Assembly: GCA_903926565.1 (NCBI GenBank)
Contig: CAIYJU010000011.1
Coordinates: forward strand, 1-64,000
Reading direction: 5' to 3'
DNA length: 64,000 bases
From: an uncultured Bacteroidales bacterium
Lineage (GTDB): Bacteria > Bacteroidota > Bacteroidia > Bacteroidales > FEN-979
In this document: in pieces, positions 53,595 through 63,500 of the stretch
Numbering within the stretch: the first letter of the stretch is position 1
Layout of the letters: each line of letters opens with the position of its first letter
Notes under the pieces: model-generated
Database searches by the model: none
Seen by the model: the letters and a program-made list of their open reading frames with translations, nothing else
What the model was told of the DNA's origin: nothing
Translations under genes and position numbers: made by a program

Positions 53595-56500
53595 TTAGAA
53601 ATTGAACATCAGACCTAATCTGATGGTCCTGGGCGAACTATAGCGATACGGGTTATTCATCTGGATTGCGTACAAATCGCGATACGACTGTGGATCAACC
53701 TGTTGATTTATCGCATTTTGCCATTCCGGCGCAGTAAGAAAACCGTCGTCAGATGCACTTCCGGTACCCGGGTAAACAGCGGTAACATTCTGCGTATTTA
53801 ACAAATTGGCGAATTCAATATAAACATTGATGGTACCATCTTTCTTTTTGTTGAGCGCAAAATTAAAATCTTTGTCAAACCGGGCGCTGATGAGAAATTG
53901 CCAGGGCAGACGAGCTCCGTTGATGCTCCCCTTGATTGGCCCCATGGCTCCGTAAGGAAGAATTTTACTTGTCTGGGTATAAGGGGTTCCGGAACCACCG
54001 GTGAGGGTAAGGTTCGCGCCAAGGTTCGACAGAAACTGCACGGGAGCTTTACCGCTTTTCGTACGGTTGATTACCGGACCGTTATAATCTTTTCCACTGC
54101 CCCAACGATAGTCAAAGCTGATGTTGAACTGGTGACGACGGTCAAAATTCAGTGGGTTCAGGGTACGAAGGTTTGGCTGATCAGAACGAATAATGGAACT
54201 TGCAGCATCAGGATCAGAACCAGTTCCGTCAGCAAATTGCAAAGTATAGTTAAAACGCAGTCTTGCATTACCCGAGCGACGGAGGTCATAGGTGAGGGTC
54301 AATCCTTTGACAGTTCCAAAGTCAATATTTGTATAAGAATAATATGTTTTAGGATAGGCACCGGTTAAACGGTACTGCTGGATCTGGTCGCGCATTTCCC
54401 GATAGAACACCGCTAATTTAAGTGAGGATGAATTGTTGATCTTCTGCTGGAATCCCAGCTCATAGTCAATGGTCTTCTCTGGTTTCAGATTCGGATTGTT
54501 AATTGTACCTGATGAACCGGTTACGCCGATATAATAATAACTGATTGGTTGAATCTGGACTTCTGCAGATGACGGACGCTGAGTTAAAATATCATAATGG
54601 GCATAGAACAGCGCATCATCACTAATAGGGAAAGAGAAAGAGATACGAGGCATCCAGTTGGTCTGTGGGTCATAGTCTTTGAAGGCAATGGACCTCGGGG
54701 CAGCACCAATCGTGTCAACAGCCGGATAAAGGAGGTATGGCTGGATTCCGCTTCCTGACGCAAGTAAACGTACCGGATCAGTGATCGGTGTGCCGTCCTT
54801 ATTAAACCAATTGTTTTCGGAACGATAACCGGTAATTTTTGTCGGATCCCTTGAATCATCAACATAAACCACATAGTCACTGCCCACTGTGCTGGGATGA
54901 TCAACAGCAACGCCATTGATTTCTGACACTTCACCAACAGTTTTCGCAGGATAAAATAAGTAAGGATCTTTCAGTACCGGCTGATTTGCATCAAAACGGT
55001 CAACACGAACACCGATGTTAAAAATCAAATCTTTAAATGCAAATTTGTCCTGAATATAACCTGCAATATAAATTGGCTGATAGGGTCCGATGGCCCTGGT
55101 ATAATTACCGCTGGCATCCTGTTGTGAGAAGAAATCATCAAAACTTACGCTGCCGGACATTTTTTTACCGGTATAGTCATATCCATAATATCCAACTATG
55201 GGGGAACCATTATTTAAAACTTCCTCTGCACTGAACATATCCATGGTTAACAATTGACCACCTGCAGATACGGTATGCAGTTGCATGTTATTATCATAAT
55301 AGTTGATTGAATTGTTTGCAAAATCATATGAATACATATCAATCCAGTCACTGCCATCAATGGGAAGTCCAAGTTTCTTGCGAAGGTTAACGTCAAAATT
55401 ACGTTGAAGTGTAGGAACATAATTACGGAAGTAATTAATCGTATCCATAAAAACCCCGTTGCGATAAACGGGCTGCGGGTTATCCAGGTTCAAATCCTGT
55501 AACTGGGCATTTGTCAATCCCTTCATGGCATCCCAAAGCAGCGAACCGCTGTTGGCATAGCCTGAACTTTTCCGCTGCTGGTACTGCAAACCCAGCTGGA
55601 TCTCATGATTGCCAAAGTCGGCGGCAAAGGAAGCATTAACAGCAATCTGATCACTTTGGGATTCGTTGTAGGTATTTGGCCTGTTGCCAACACCTGCAAA
55701 CATATTGTAAGGACCAATTGGTTCCATTCCATTAATCAAACCTTTACCGGAGATGATCTGGTTTACATTCTCATAATGTCCGGTCGGATCATCATAGAAT
55801 CCATAATACTGCTGGGTCCAGTTAGATGATTCAGGATTTAGATCTGAACCTTTATATATTACGATGGTGTCCCTTGTCCCATTCTGTAAATGGCCCCAAA
55901 GTTTCAGCACAGAGTCATAAGCAAGGTTCGGTGTATATGCACGAATGGACTGAGTAGAAAAACTGCCTACATATCCATATTCAAAAAAGTTGTCTTTGTG
56001 GTCTGCATCTTCAGTTTTGGCAAAGCTTCTTGTAAAGTCGGCACCAATGGAATAATAAACATTTTTAACAAAGCTCTTGCTATCGGGTCCTGTCGGGAAA
56101 CGCTGGGTAAACCTCCCGTTTACACGCCATGTGTAGCCATTTGAGTGAGAATTGTTTTGCCAGTTCATCAGGGAATTTGCCAGGCTGAAATTACGGCTGT
56201 CAAACCATTGAAAGGTTCCGCCAAAGGAGAGGTTGATAGTTGGTGCAACCCTGAAATCAAGCTTTCCGGAAATATTGATGTTTGTTCCGGCAGAATTCAG
56301 GGTAGTTTTAGTCTTTTGCATGTCATTATAAGTCAGAAACTCTGAACTGTAAAACACGGTATTATTTTCACCATACAGACGCAACGGGCTGGTTGACAGC
56401 CTGTTTTTAACATCATCAGTTACCCGGTAGTTAGGGAAGGCAGCAGGAGCTCCGTCTTTTTGATAGATAAGGTCACCTGCAACAAAAAAGCCCATGATCG

Positions 56501-57329
56501 GGGTTTTATACCCACGGACAGTATCTTTTTTGGACACCAGAGGCCCGGTAAAGTTCAATCCCAAACGGTTGTAGCCAAACGCGTCAAGATATTGCGAAGT
56601 TTGGAGGTCAACTCCTCCGGAGAAATCCTTGGAAGGGCCTTTTGTAGTAACATTGATGATACCACCGGTTGCATCCCCGTAAGCAGCAGGGGTTCCTCCC
56701 AGGATAACTTCAACCTGCTCAATAGCGCTCTGAGGCAGGGCGTTACCTCCTGTAACACGCATACCGTCAATAAAATAAACAGTACCGGAAGAGCGTTGTC
56801 CACGCATACTGGTAATATTGCCATTGGCATCTGTTGATACACCACCCACTGTGGTAGCAACTGCAGAAGCCGATTTATTGGCCATTTTTGAAATTTCTTC
56901 TGATGTGACCGTACCACCGGATGTGGTCTGGTCCTTTGAAATCAGCGGAACCTTATAATCCACAACTTCAATTTCATTGAGGGTGGTTGTGGAGGCCTCC
57001 AGTTCAAGATTCTGGAAGGTAATTTTATCCGGTGAAACATAAATGCCCCGGTACATAAAGGGTTTATATCCTACAAAGCTGGCCTTCAGATCAACTTTTC
57101 CGGGAGGAATTGGCTTTATTGTGAAGTTTCCATCGAAATCGGAGGTTGACCCCCCTACCTGAACACCTCCAACCTCAATAACAACGTTGGCAAATGAGAT
57201 CGGTTCTTTGGTAGCCTTATCAATGATCTTACCCTTGAGCGTACCCGACCCGGTTTGTGCGAATACCAACATGCTTGTTGCCAGTACAAAACCAATAGTA
57301 AACAGTAAATTTCTTAACATACCATACAA
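53595..57329 (-). CDS. TonB-dependent outer membrane receptor with CarboxypepD-like N-domain
   Basis: A 1244-residue receptor. Signal peptide (LFTIGFVLATSMLVFAQ), then a carboxypeptidase-regulatory-like domain (GSGTLKGKIIDKATKEPISFANVVIEVGG), a plug domain (SASAVATTVGGVSTDANGNI; GTVYFIDGMRVTGG; YGDATGGIINVTTKG), and about 1000 residues of barrel ending SPRTIRLGLMFNF. No SusD partner is adjacent; instead a T9SS cargo gene follows by 5 bases, making a TonB receptor/cargo/PorV-like unit. Substrate unknown. A second in-frame Met three codons downstream is an equally good start. Confidence 0.94.
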   Translation of the reverse strand: MYGMLRNLLFTIGFVLATSMLVFAQTGSGTLKGKIIDKATKEPISFANVVIEVGGVQVGGSTSDFDGNFTIKPIPPGKVDLKASFVGYKPFMYRGIYVSPDKITFQNLELEASTTTLNEIEVVDYKVPLISKDQTTSGGTVTSEEISKMANKSASAVATTVGGVSTDANGNITSMRGQRSSGTVYFIDGMRVTGGNALPQSAIEQVEVILGGTPAAYGDATGGIINVTTKGPSKDFSGGVDLQTSQYLDAFGYNRLGLNFTGPLVSKKDTVRGYKTPIMGFFVAGDLIYQKDGAPAAFPNYRVTDDVKNRLSTSPLRLYGENNTVFYSSEFLTYNDMQKTKTTLNSAGTNINISGKLDFRVAPTINLSFGGTFQWFDSRNFSLANSLMNWQNNSHSNGYTWRVNGRFTQRFPTGPDSKSFVKNVYYSIGADFTRSFAKTEDADHKDNFFEYGYVGSFSTQSIRAYTPNLAYDSVLKLWGHLQNGTRDTIVIYKGSDLNPESSNWTQQYYGFYDDPTGHYENVNQIISGKGLINGMEPIGPYNMFAGVGNRPNTYNESQSDQIAVNASFAADFGNHEIQLGLQYQQRKSSGYANSGSLLWDAMKGLTNAQLQDLNLDNPQPVYRNGVFMDTINYFRNYVPTLQRNFDVNLRKKLGLPIDGSDWIDMYSYDFANNSINYYDNNMQLHTVSAGGQLLTMDMFSAEEVLNNGSPIVGYYGYDYTGKKMSGSVSFDDFFSQQDASGNYTRAIGPYQPIYIAGYIQDKFAFKDLIFNIGVRVDRFDANQPVLKDPYLFYPAKTVGEVSEINGVAVDHPSTVGSDYVVYVDDSRDPTKITGYRSENNWFNKDGTPITDPVRLLASGSGIQPYLLYPAVDTIGAAPRSIAFKDYDPQTNWMPRISFSFPISDDALFYAHYDILTQRPSSAEVQIQPISYYYIGVTGSSGTINNPNLKPEKTIDYELGFQQKINNSSSLKLAVFYREMRDQIQQYRLTGAYPKTYYSYTNIDFGTVKGLTLTYDLRRSGNARLRFNYTLQFADGTGSDPDAASSIIRSDQPNLRTLNPLNFDRRHQFNISFDYRWGSGKDYNGPVINRTKSGKAPVQFLSNLGANLTLTGGSGTPYTQTSKILPYGAMGPIKGSINGARLPWQFLISARFDKDFNFALNKKKDGTINVYIEFANLLNTQNVTAVYPGTGSASDDGFLTAPEWQNAINQQVDPQSYRDLYAIQMNNPYRYSSPRTIRLGLMFNF

Positions 57330-57477
57330 TTTTATGTTAGATTATAATTGCGCTTTAAAAGGGCGTAAATGTAATAATTATTTAAAATCAAACTGAAATT
57401 TTTTAATTCGTGATTCAAATATATAACCATTCTAAATTAGTCTGAAGCCAAATATGTAAACAGTTTCAAACGATCTG

Positions 57478-57501
57478 TCAACCCTGTTTGGGAGGGGTTG
57501 A
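57478..57501. terminator. Hairpin downstream of the small basic protein
   Basis: tcaaccc and gggttga form a 7-bp perfect stem with a 10-base loop, nested inside a second 7-bp pair gtttcaa/ttgaaac. It lies just after the stop of the minus-strand 84-residue gene. There is no U-run, so terminator function is uncertain. Confidence 0.35.
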
Positions 57502-57511
57502 AACAGAATAT

Positions 57512-57766
57512 TTAATATTTAAGCGGTGTTGCCTTTTTGGCTGCTTTTTTTGTTTTTTTCATACTTGCCCTGGTGGACTTAGACTGCATTTTGTTATGCC
57601 GTTTAACAGCCTGGTCGTAATCCCTCTCAGACTGTTTCTGTTTTTTCTCCCGGTCCTTTTCAATCTTCTTCTGATTTACCTTTGCCTCCTGGGGTTTAAG
57701 AGAAAGCAAAACAGGCATCAATGCAATAATAAAGGAGATCCACAAAATCTTTTTTCCTGACATCAT
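57512..57766 (-). CDS. Small exported, highly charged protein, function unknown
   Basis: An 84-residue ORF. The first 25 residues look like a signal or anchor segment (MMSGKKILWISFIIALMPVLLSL); the rest is extremely polar and basic (VNQKKIEKDREKKQKQSERDYDQAVKRHNKMQSKSTRASMKKTKKAAKKATP), likely a helix or disordered. This size and composition recur as short hypothetical proteins in Bacteroidota. The coding strand is favoured over the overlapping plus ORF (57488-57760) because of its export signal and sensible start. No family is recognised. Confidence 0.6.
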   Translation of the reverse strand: MMSGKKILWISFIIALMPVLLSLKPQEAKVNQKKIEKDREKKQKQSERDYDQAVKRHNKMQSKSTRASMKKTKKAAKKATPLKY

Positions 57767-57826
57767 ATAAAATCAATGCTTTTATAATATATAATGCAAA
57801 TCAAACGTTAAAATTACGAATTTTGC

Positions 57827-58276
57827 ATGATGGAAGATCAAATAAGAATAAAAAAAATGAGATTCTTACTGCTGCTGACCCTGTTCCTCATGGGCACCTT
57901 TTCCTGTAAGAAGGAGGAACAGGCTCCTGAGATTCCTTACGTATATGTGAATTTCACACTCAACCCAAACGGAACACAATACATCAACCTCAATGTTGTG
58001 AATGGCTGGGAAACCGTTACCGGGGGATATAACGGCATCCTCATCTTCCGCAAAGCCATCAGTGAGTTTGCTGCATTTGAAAGAGCGTGTCCTTATGATC
58101 CGACAACAGCAGGTGCACAGGTCAGGGTTGACCTGTCGGGAATTACCTGTACATGTCCGGTGTGCGGTTCAAAGTATATCATGGTGGATGGTACTCCTTA
58201 TGAAGGCCCCTCACACTACCCGCTCAAGCCGTATACCACCTATTATGACGGGGCAATGCTCTATATTTCAAACTGA
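57827..58276 (+). CDS. Lipoprotein with Rieske-like layout but altered ligands
   Basis: A 149-residue lipoprotein; the lipobox is MGTFSC. The globular part follows a Rieske ferredoxin layout: FERACPYDPTTA in the position of the first ligand loop, TCPVCGSKYIMVDG for the second loop, and GPSHYPLKPYTTYYDG after it. In canonical Rieske proteins the loops are CxH and CxxH; here they are CPY and CPVC, so both histidines are missing and Cys is in one of their places. It might bind another metal or none. The exact start among three nearby ATGs (57827, 57830, 57857) is not certain. Confidence 0.75.
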   Translation: MMEDQIRIKKMRFLLLLTLFLMGTFSCKKEEQAPEIPYVYVNFTLNPNGTQYINLNVVNGWETVTGGYNGILIFRKAISEFAAFERACPYDPTTAGAQVRVDLSGITCTCPVCGSKYIMVDGTPYEGPSHYPLKPYTTYYDGAMLYISN

Positions 58277-58355
58277 GGCGTGTGCCGGTAAAAAAGTAAA
58301 CGGGTAAACAGGACTCTGTGTGCTCCCGTTTACCCCTTTAAAGGTTTACTCAATT

Positions 58356-59777
58356 TTAATATCGATAATGTTCCGGCTTGTATGGACCGTCGGGGTTAAC
58401 ATTAAGATAATCTGCCTGTTCTTTTGTGAGTTTCGTCAATTTCACGCCGATTTGCTCCAGGTGCAGGCGGGCAACCTCCTCATCCAGTCTCTTTGGCAGG
58501 CGATAAACAGCCACTTCATAATTGTGCTGCCATAAATCCAGCTGTGCCAGTGTTTGATTGGTGAACGAGTTCGACATGACGAACGACGGGTGTCCGGTTG
58601 CACATCCGAGGTTGACCAGGCGTCCTTCGGCGAGCAGGTAGATACACCTGCCGTCAGGGTAAACATACTTATCAACCTGTGGCTTGATATTGATCATTTT
58701 GATACCAGGCCAGTTGGTAAGTTGTTCCACCTGGATTTCATTGTCGAAATGTCCGATATTGCAAACAATAGCCTGGTCTTTCATCTGCGAAAGATGTTTC
58801 GCTGTGATGACATCTTTATTGCCGGTGGTTGTAACATAAATGTTGCCTTCGGCAAGCGCATCTTCGATCGTGCTGACCTCAAATCCTTCCATCGCAGCCT
58901 GAAGGGCGCAAATGGGATCAATTTCGGTAACGATCACGCGTGCTCCGTAGGAACGCATTGAATGGGCACATCCTTTGCCAACATCACCGTAGCCCAGTAC
59001 CACCACGACTTTTCCGGCAATCATCACATCGGTTGCGCGTTTGATTCCATCAGCAAGTGATTCGCGGCAACCATACAAGTTGTCGAATTTCGATTTAGTT
59101 ACAGAATCATTCACATTGATGGCGGGTACAAGCAAGGCTCCCTTTTCTTTCATCTGGTACAAACGATGCACACCGGTGGTTGTTTCTTCAGAAACCCCTT
59201 TCCATTCTGCAACTGTTCTGCTCCACCTTGTTTTATCTTCGACATAAATCTCCTGCAGTTGTTTCATAAAAGCCTTTTCATCGGCATTTTCAGCAGGAAT
59301 TTTCAGCAATTCAGGGTTCTTTTCAATCTCAAATCCTTTGTGGATCATCATGGTAGCATCACCACCATCATCAACAATCAGGTTCGGTCCTTTACCTTCA
59401 GGAAAACAAAGCGCCATATTGGTACACCACCAATATTCATCAAGGGTCTCCCCTTTCCATGCAAAAACCGGGATTCCTTTTGCAGCAATGGCAGCAGCAG
59501 CATGATCCTGTGTAGAGAAAATATTGCAGCTGGCCCAGCGAACATCGGCACCAAGTTCAATTAAAGTCTCAATAAGCACTGCAGTTTGGATTGTCATATG
59601 CAGCGAGCCACTGATACGCGCTCCTTTCAAAGGCTTTTCAGCCGAATATTTTTTACGGATTGCCATGAGTCCAGGCATCTCCTTTTCGGCAATTTCAATC
59701 TCTTTTCTGCCCCATTCTGCAAGGGACATATCGGCAACTTTATATTTCATACTGGCCGTCATTGCAATGTTTTCCAT
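58356..59777 (-). CDS. ahcY: Adenosylhomocysteinase
   Basis: A 473-residue enzyme that hydrolyses S-adenosyl-L-homocysteine to adenosine and homocysteine. Motifs: [27 protein letters not shown], the NAD-binding [18 protein letters not shown], and the C-terminal [30 protein letters not shown] with [12 protein letters not shown]. Its product homocysteine is the substrate of MetH encoded 0.8 kb away on the other strand. It is monocistronic with a -7 box 52 bases upstream. Confidence 0.98.
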   Translation of the reverse strand: MENIAMTASMKYKVADMSLAEWGRKEIEIAEKEMPGLMAIRKKYSAEKPLKGARISGSLHMTIQTAVLIETLIELGADVRWASCNIFSTQDHAAAAIAAKGIPVFAWKGETLDEYWWCTNMALCFPEGKGPNLIVDDGGDATMMIHKGFEIEKNPELLKIPAENADEKAFMKQLQEIYVEDKTRWSRTVAEWKGVSEETTTGVHRLYQMKEKGALLVPAINVNDSVTKSKFDNLYGCRESLADGIKRATDVMIAGKVVVVLGYGDVGKGCAHSMRSYGARVIVTEIDPICALQAAMEGFEVSTIEDALAEGNIYVTTTGNKDVITAKHLSQMKDQAIVCNIGHFDNEIQVEQLTNWPGIKMINIKPQVDKYVYPDGRCIYLLAEGRLVNLGCATGHPSFVMSNSFTNQTLAQLDLWQHNYEVAVYRLPKRLDEEVARLHLEQIGVKLTKLTKEQADYLNVNPDGPYKPEHYRY

Positions 59778-59829
59778 GTTTCCGGATGTTAGTTATGATG
59801 CGTAATAGTCATTCCACTTAATTGGGCGG

Positions 59830-59837
59830 CAAAAGTA
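59830..59837 (-). promoter_or_regulatory. Bacteroidota -7 box for ahcY
   Basis: The minus strand reads TACTTTTG, 52 bases before the ahcY ATG. No SAH or SAM riboswitch fold is evident in the leader. Confidence 0.5.
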
Positions 59838-59905
59838 CGAAAAATATCAATATCAGGATGTGTTATTGTCGTATTTTTGTCCCGAATAAAAAACAATCAG
59901 CATCT

Positions 59906-60544
59906 ATGCCCTTTTTACGGGAAATCACGCCTGGTATCGGAATCCGCGCTGGAATCTGGCAAATCACAGAGTCCGAAGAGACCCTGCTGGGCATGGTAAA
60001 CTTAAGCTCATCAGAAACAGCAACTTACGCCTCTTTTGGCAATGAATTACGGAAAAGGCAATGGCTGGCTTATCGCATTTTACTTAAACATTTGCTGACA
60101 CCCCAATCATCTGATATCATATATGATTTACATGGCAAACCATTTCTCAGGTCAGGGAGTCACTGCATTTCGGTATCCCATGCCGGCGAACTGGCTGCCG
60201 TGGTTTGCAGCCCGCTGCATCCTGCGGGTATCGATATTGAAAAAATAAAAGATCGGGTCATACGTGTAAAAGAGCGGTTTCTCCAGGAAAAAGAGTTAAA
60301 GGTTCTCCCGGCAGAGAACCATCTTGAACAATTGTATGTATACTGGGGCGGAAAGGAAGCTCTCTACAAACTACATGGCAAACCGGATGTTGATTTCAGA
60401 AATGACATCTATATTCATCCATTTGATTACCTTTGCATTACCAATAAGCATGGCAGGGCGACGTTAACAGTTGGCAGTCACTCAAAAGATTACGAACTGT
60501 TTTATCAGAAAATCGGCGAATACATGCTGGTTATAGCATATTAA
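59906..60544 (+). CDS. 4'-phosphopantetheinyl transferase superfamily protein
   Basis: A 212-residue protein when started at ATG 59906 (MPFLREITPGIGIRAGIW). The family motifs are ISVSHAGELAAVVCS, GIDIEKIKDRVIRVKERFL (Mg-binding Asp/Glu) and YWGGKEALYKLHGK in place of the usual W-x-x-KEA. It transfers phosphopantetheine from CoA to carrier proteins. The ORF's upstream extension from 59822 is A/T-rich and non-conserved. It is followed 10 bases later by metH, so they are probably co-transcribed. Confidence 0.9.
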   Translation: MPFLREITPGIGIRAGIWQITESEETLLGMVNLSSSETATYASFGNELRKRQWLAYRILLKHLLTPQSSDIIYDLHGKPFLRSGSHCISVSHAGELAAVVCSPLHPAGIDIEKIKDRVIRVKERFLQEKELKVLPAENHLEQLYVYWGGKEALYKLHGKPDVDFRNDIYIHPFDYLCITNKHGRATLTVGSHSKDYELFYQKIGEYMLVIAY

Positions 60545-60554
60545 ATGAAATATA

Positions 60555-63500
60555 ATGACGAATGATATTTATCAAACGATTAAATCAAGGGTTCTTGTAC
60601 TTGACGGTGCGATGGGAACCATGGTTCAACGTTACAAGCTGGATGAGTCGGATTTTCGGGGTGAACGGTTCAAAGCATTCCCTTATAACCTGAAGGGGAA
60701 CAATGACCTTCTGGTTCTGACAAAACCGGAAGTTATCCGCGAGATCCACGAAGCATACCTTGAAGCGGGGGCCGACATCATCGAAACGGACACGTTCAAT
60801 GCAAACCGGATTTCTCTTTCCGATTATCATCTTGAGGATCTGGCATATGAGCTAAACCTTGCTGCCGCCATTCTGGCAAAGGAAGCAACTGCTAAATTTA
60901 CCCGGTTAGCTTCTGACAAGCCACGCTGGGTTGCAGGATCAATTGGCCCCACAAGCAAGACAGCTTCAATGTCGCCTGATGTTCAAAACCCCGCATTTCG
61001 GGCGGTAAGTTTTGACAATCTTTATCATGCATACCGCGAACAGGCCAGGGGTCTCCTGGATGGTGGTGCCGACATACTGATGGTTGAAACCATTTTTGAC
61101 ACCCTGAACGCCAAGGCCGCCCTGATCGCCGTTTTTGACGAAATTGCAGAAAGAGCCGGCTCCAATTTCCCCGATCCTGCATCACGGATTCCTGTCATTG
61201 CCAGTGTCACTATTTCCGACAACAGCGGACGTACCCTTTCCGGTCAGACACTCGAAGCATTTCTGTTTTCCATCATTCATTTCGATCTCTTTGCTGTTGG
61301 AATCAATTGTTCATTGGGCGCAGAAGAACTCAGGCCTTATATTGAAGAATTGTCAGCGAAGGCACCATTTCCGGTTATCGCTTATCCCAATGCAGGTTTG
61401 CCGAACCAGTTTGGTGAATATGATCAATCACCAACCGAAATGGCAGGGTATATTAAAGATTTTCTGGAGAACCGTTTTGTCAACCTTGTTGGTGGTTGTT
61501 GCGGTACAAATCCGGAGCATATCCGCAAATTTGCAGACCTTGCAAAAAATGCGCCGGTCCGTCTTGTTCCGGAAAGGGCCCACGAACTGAGGCTGAGCGG
61601 ACTTGAACCCCTGACCATATTCAAAGGGAGTAATTTTATCAATATCGGGGAGCGCACCAATGTAAGTGGCTCAAGAAAATTTGCGAGGCTGATCAAGGAA
61701 GATAAATATGAAGAGGCGTTGTCTGTTGCCCGGCAACAGGTGGAAAGTGGTGCCCAGGTAATTGACATCAGCATGGATGAAGCCATGCTGGATGCAGAAA
61801 AAGCAATGGTGAACTTTCTCAACATGGTGGCATCCGACCCTGATGTATCGAAAGTGCCTATCATGATCGACTCTTCAAAGTTTTCGGTTATCCATGCAGG
61901 ATTAAAATGTATTCAGGGTAAGCCGATCGTTAATTCGATCAGTTTGAAGGAGGGAGAGGATGCATTCAGGGAACACGCCACCCTTTTGCGCAAATTCGGA
62001 GCAGCCACTGTGATCATGGCCTTTGATGAAGAAGGTCAGGCCACGACACTCGACCGTCGTATCGCCATCGCCTCCCGGGCATACCGCATCCTGACCCGGG
62101 AATTGAATTTTCCACCCGAAGATATCATTTTTGATCCCAACATCCTTACGGTAGCTACCGGAATTGATGAGCATTCCAACTATGCTGTTGAATTTTTACA
62201 TGCAGTTAAATGGATCAAAGAAAACCTTCCGTATGCCCATGTCAGCGGAGGTATCAGCAACCTCTCCTTCTCATTTCGCGGCAATGACCCGCTGCGTGAA
62301 TCGATGCATTCTGCATTTCTTTATCATGCCATTAAAGCAGGGCTGGATATGGGTATTGTGAATGCCGGGGCACTGCCCGTATATGATGAAATTCCGAAGA
62401 TGCTCCTGAAACTGGTGGAAGATGTCATCCTGAACCGCCGGAAGGACAGTACCGAGCGTTTGCTTGCTTATGCAGACCAGGTAACTGATTCAGGAAAAAA
62501 GGTGGAGACAGAGGCAGAATGGAGGGCACTTCCGGTTGTGGAGAGACTCAGACATTCACTGGTAAAAGGCAATGCAGAATTCATTGACCAGGACATTGAC
62601 GAAGCCATGCCGCTGTTTAACCTCGCCCTGAAGATCATTGAAGGCCCGCTGATGGATGGAATGAACCAGGTAGGCGACCTTTTTGGAAGCGGCAAGATGT
62701 TTCTTCCCCAGGTAGTTAAAAGTGCGCGGGTGATGAAGAAGGCAGTTGCCAGGCTTACCCCCCGGCTCGAGGCAGAAAAAGCAGAACTGAAAGGATCTCC
62801 GAGGAATAACGGGAAAGTTCTTCTTGCAACCGTAAAAGGGGATGTCCACGACATTGGCAAAAACATCGTCGGCGTAGTGCTCGCCTGCAACAATTACGAG
62901 GTGATTGACCTGGGCGTGATGATCCCTGCCGACAAAATTCTTGCTGCCGCCCGTGAACATCAGGTTGATATTGTAGGCCTCAGCGGCCTTATCACCCCTT
63001 CTCTCGAGGAGATGGTACATGTGGCCAAAGAGATGGAGCGCCAAAAATTCACGATCCCTTTGCTCATCGGCGGAGCAACCACTTCCGACATCCATACGGC
63101 AGTCAAAATTGAGCCGTTCTATTCTCAGTCAGTGATTCATGTAAAGGATGCTTCCAAAGCTGTCGGAGTGGTATCAAACCTGCTTTCGGCGGAAGTTAAG
63201 AAGGATTTTACCGAATCCATCAGAAAAAAATACGAGGGAATCCGCAACACGTATGATAAAAAAGCTGATTATTCCTATCTGCCGCTGCAGGATGCCCGTA
63301 AAAACAAATTGAAAATCGACTGGGCGGCTACTCAAATTTACAAACCCCAATTCACCGGGAGCAAAGTGTTTTTTGATTATTCCCTGGAAGAAATCGCAAA
63401 ATACATTGACTGGACCTTCTTTTTCCATGCCTGGAAAATGAACGGTAAATACCCGGCAATCCTTACAGATCCTGTCAAGGGAGCCGAGGCGACAAAGTTA

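Noticed and set aside
57488-57760. 90-residue plus-strand ORF opposite the small basic protein
   Set aside because: A Leu/Phe/Cys-rich translation that is the complement of a Lys-rich minus-strand gene; the minus ORF has a better start and export signal.
59777-59906. Possible SAM or SAH riboswitch near ahcY and metH
   Set aside because: The leaders are short and A/T-rich with no recognisable conserved core or pairing.
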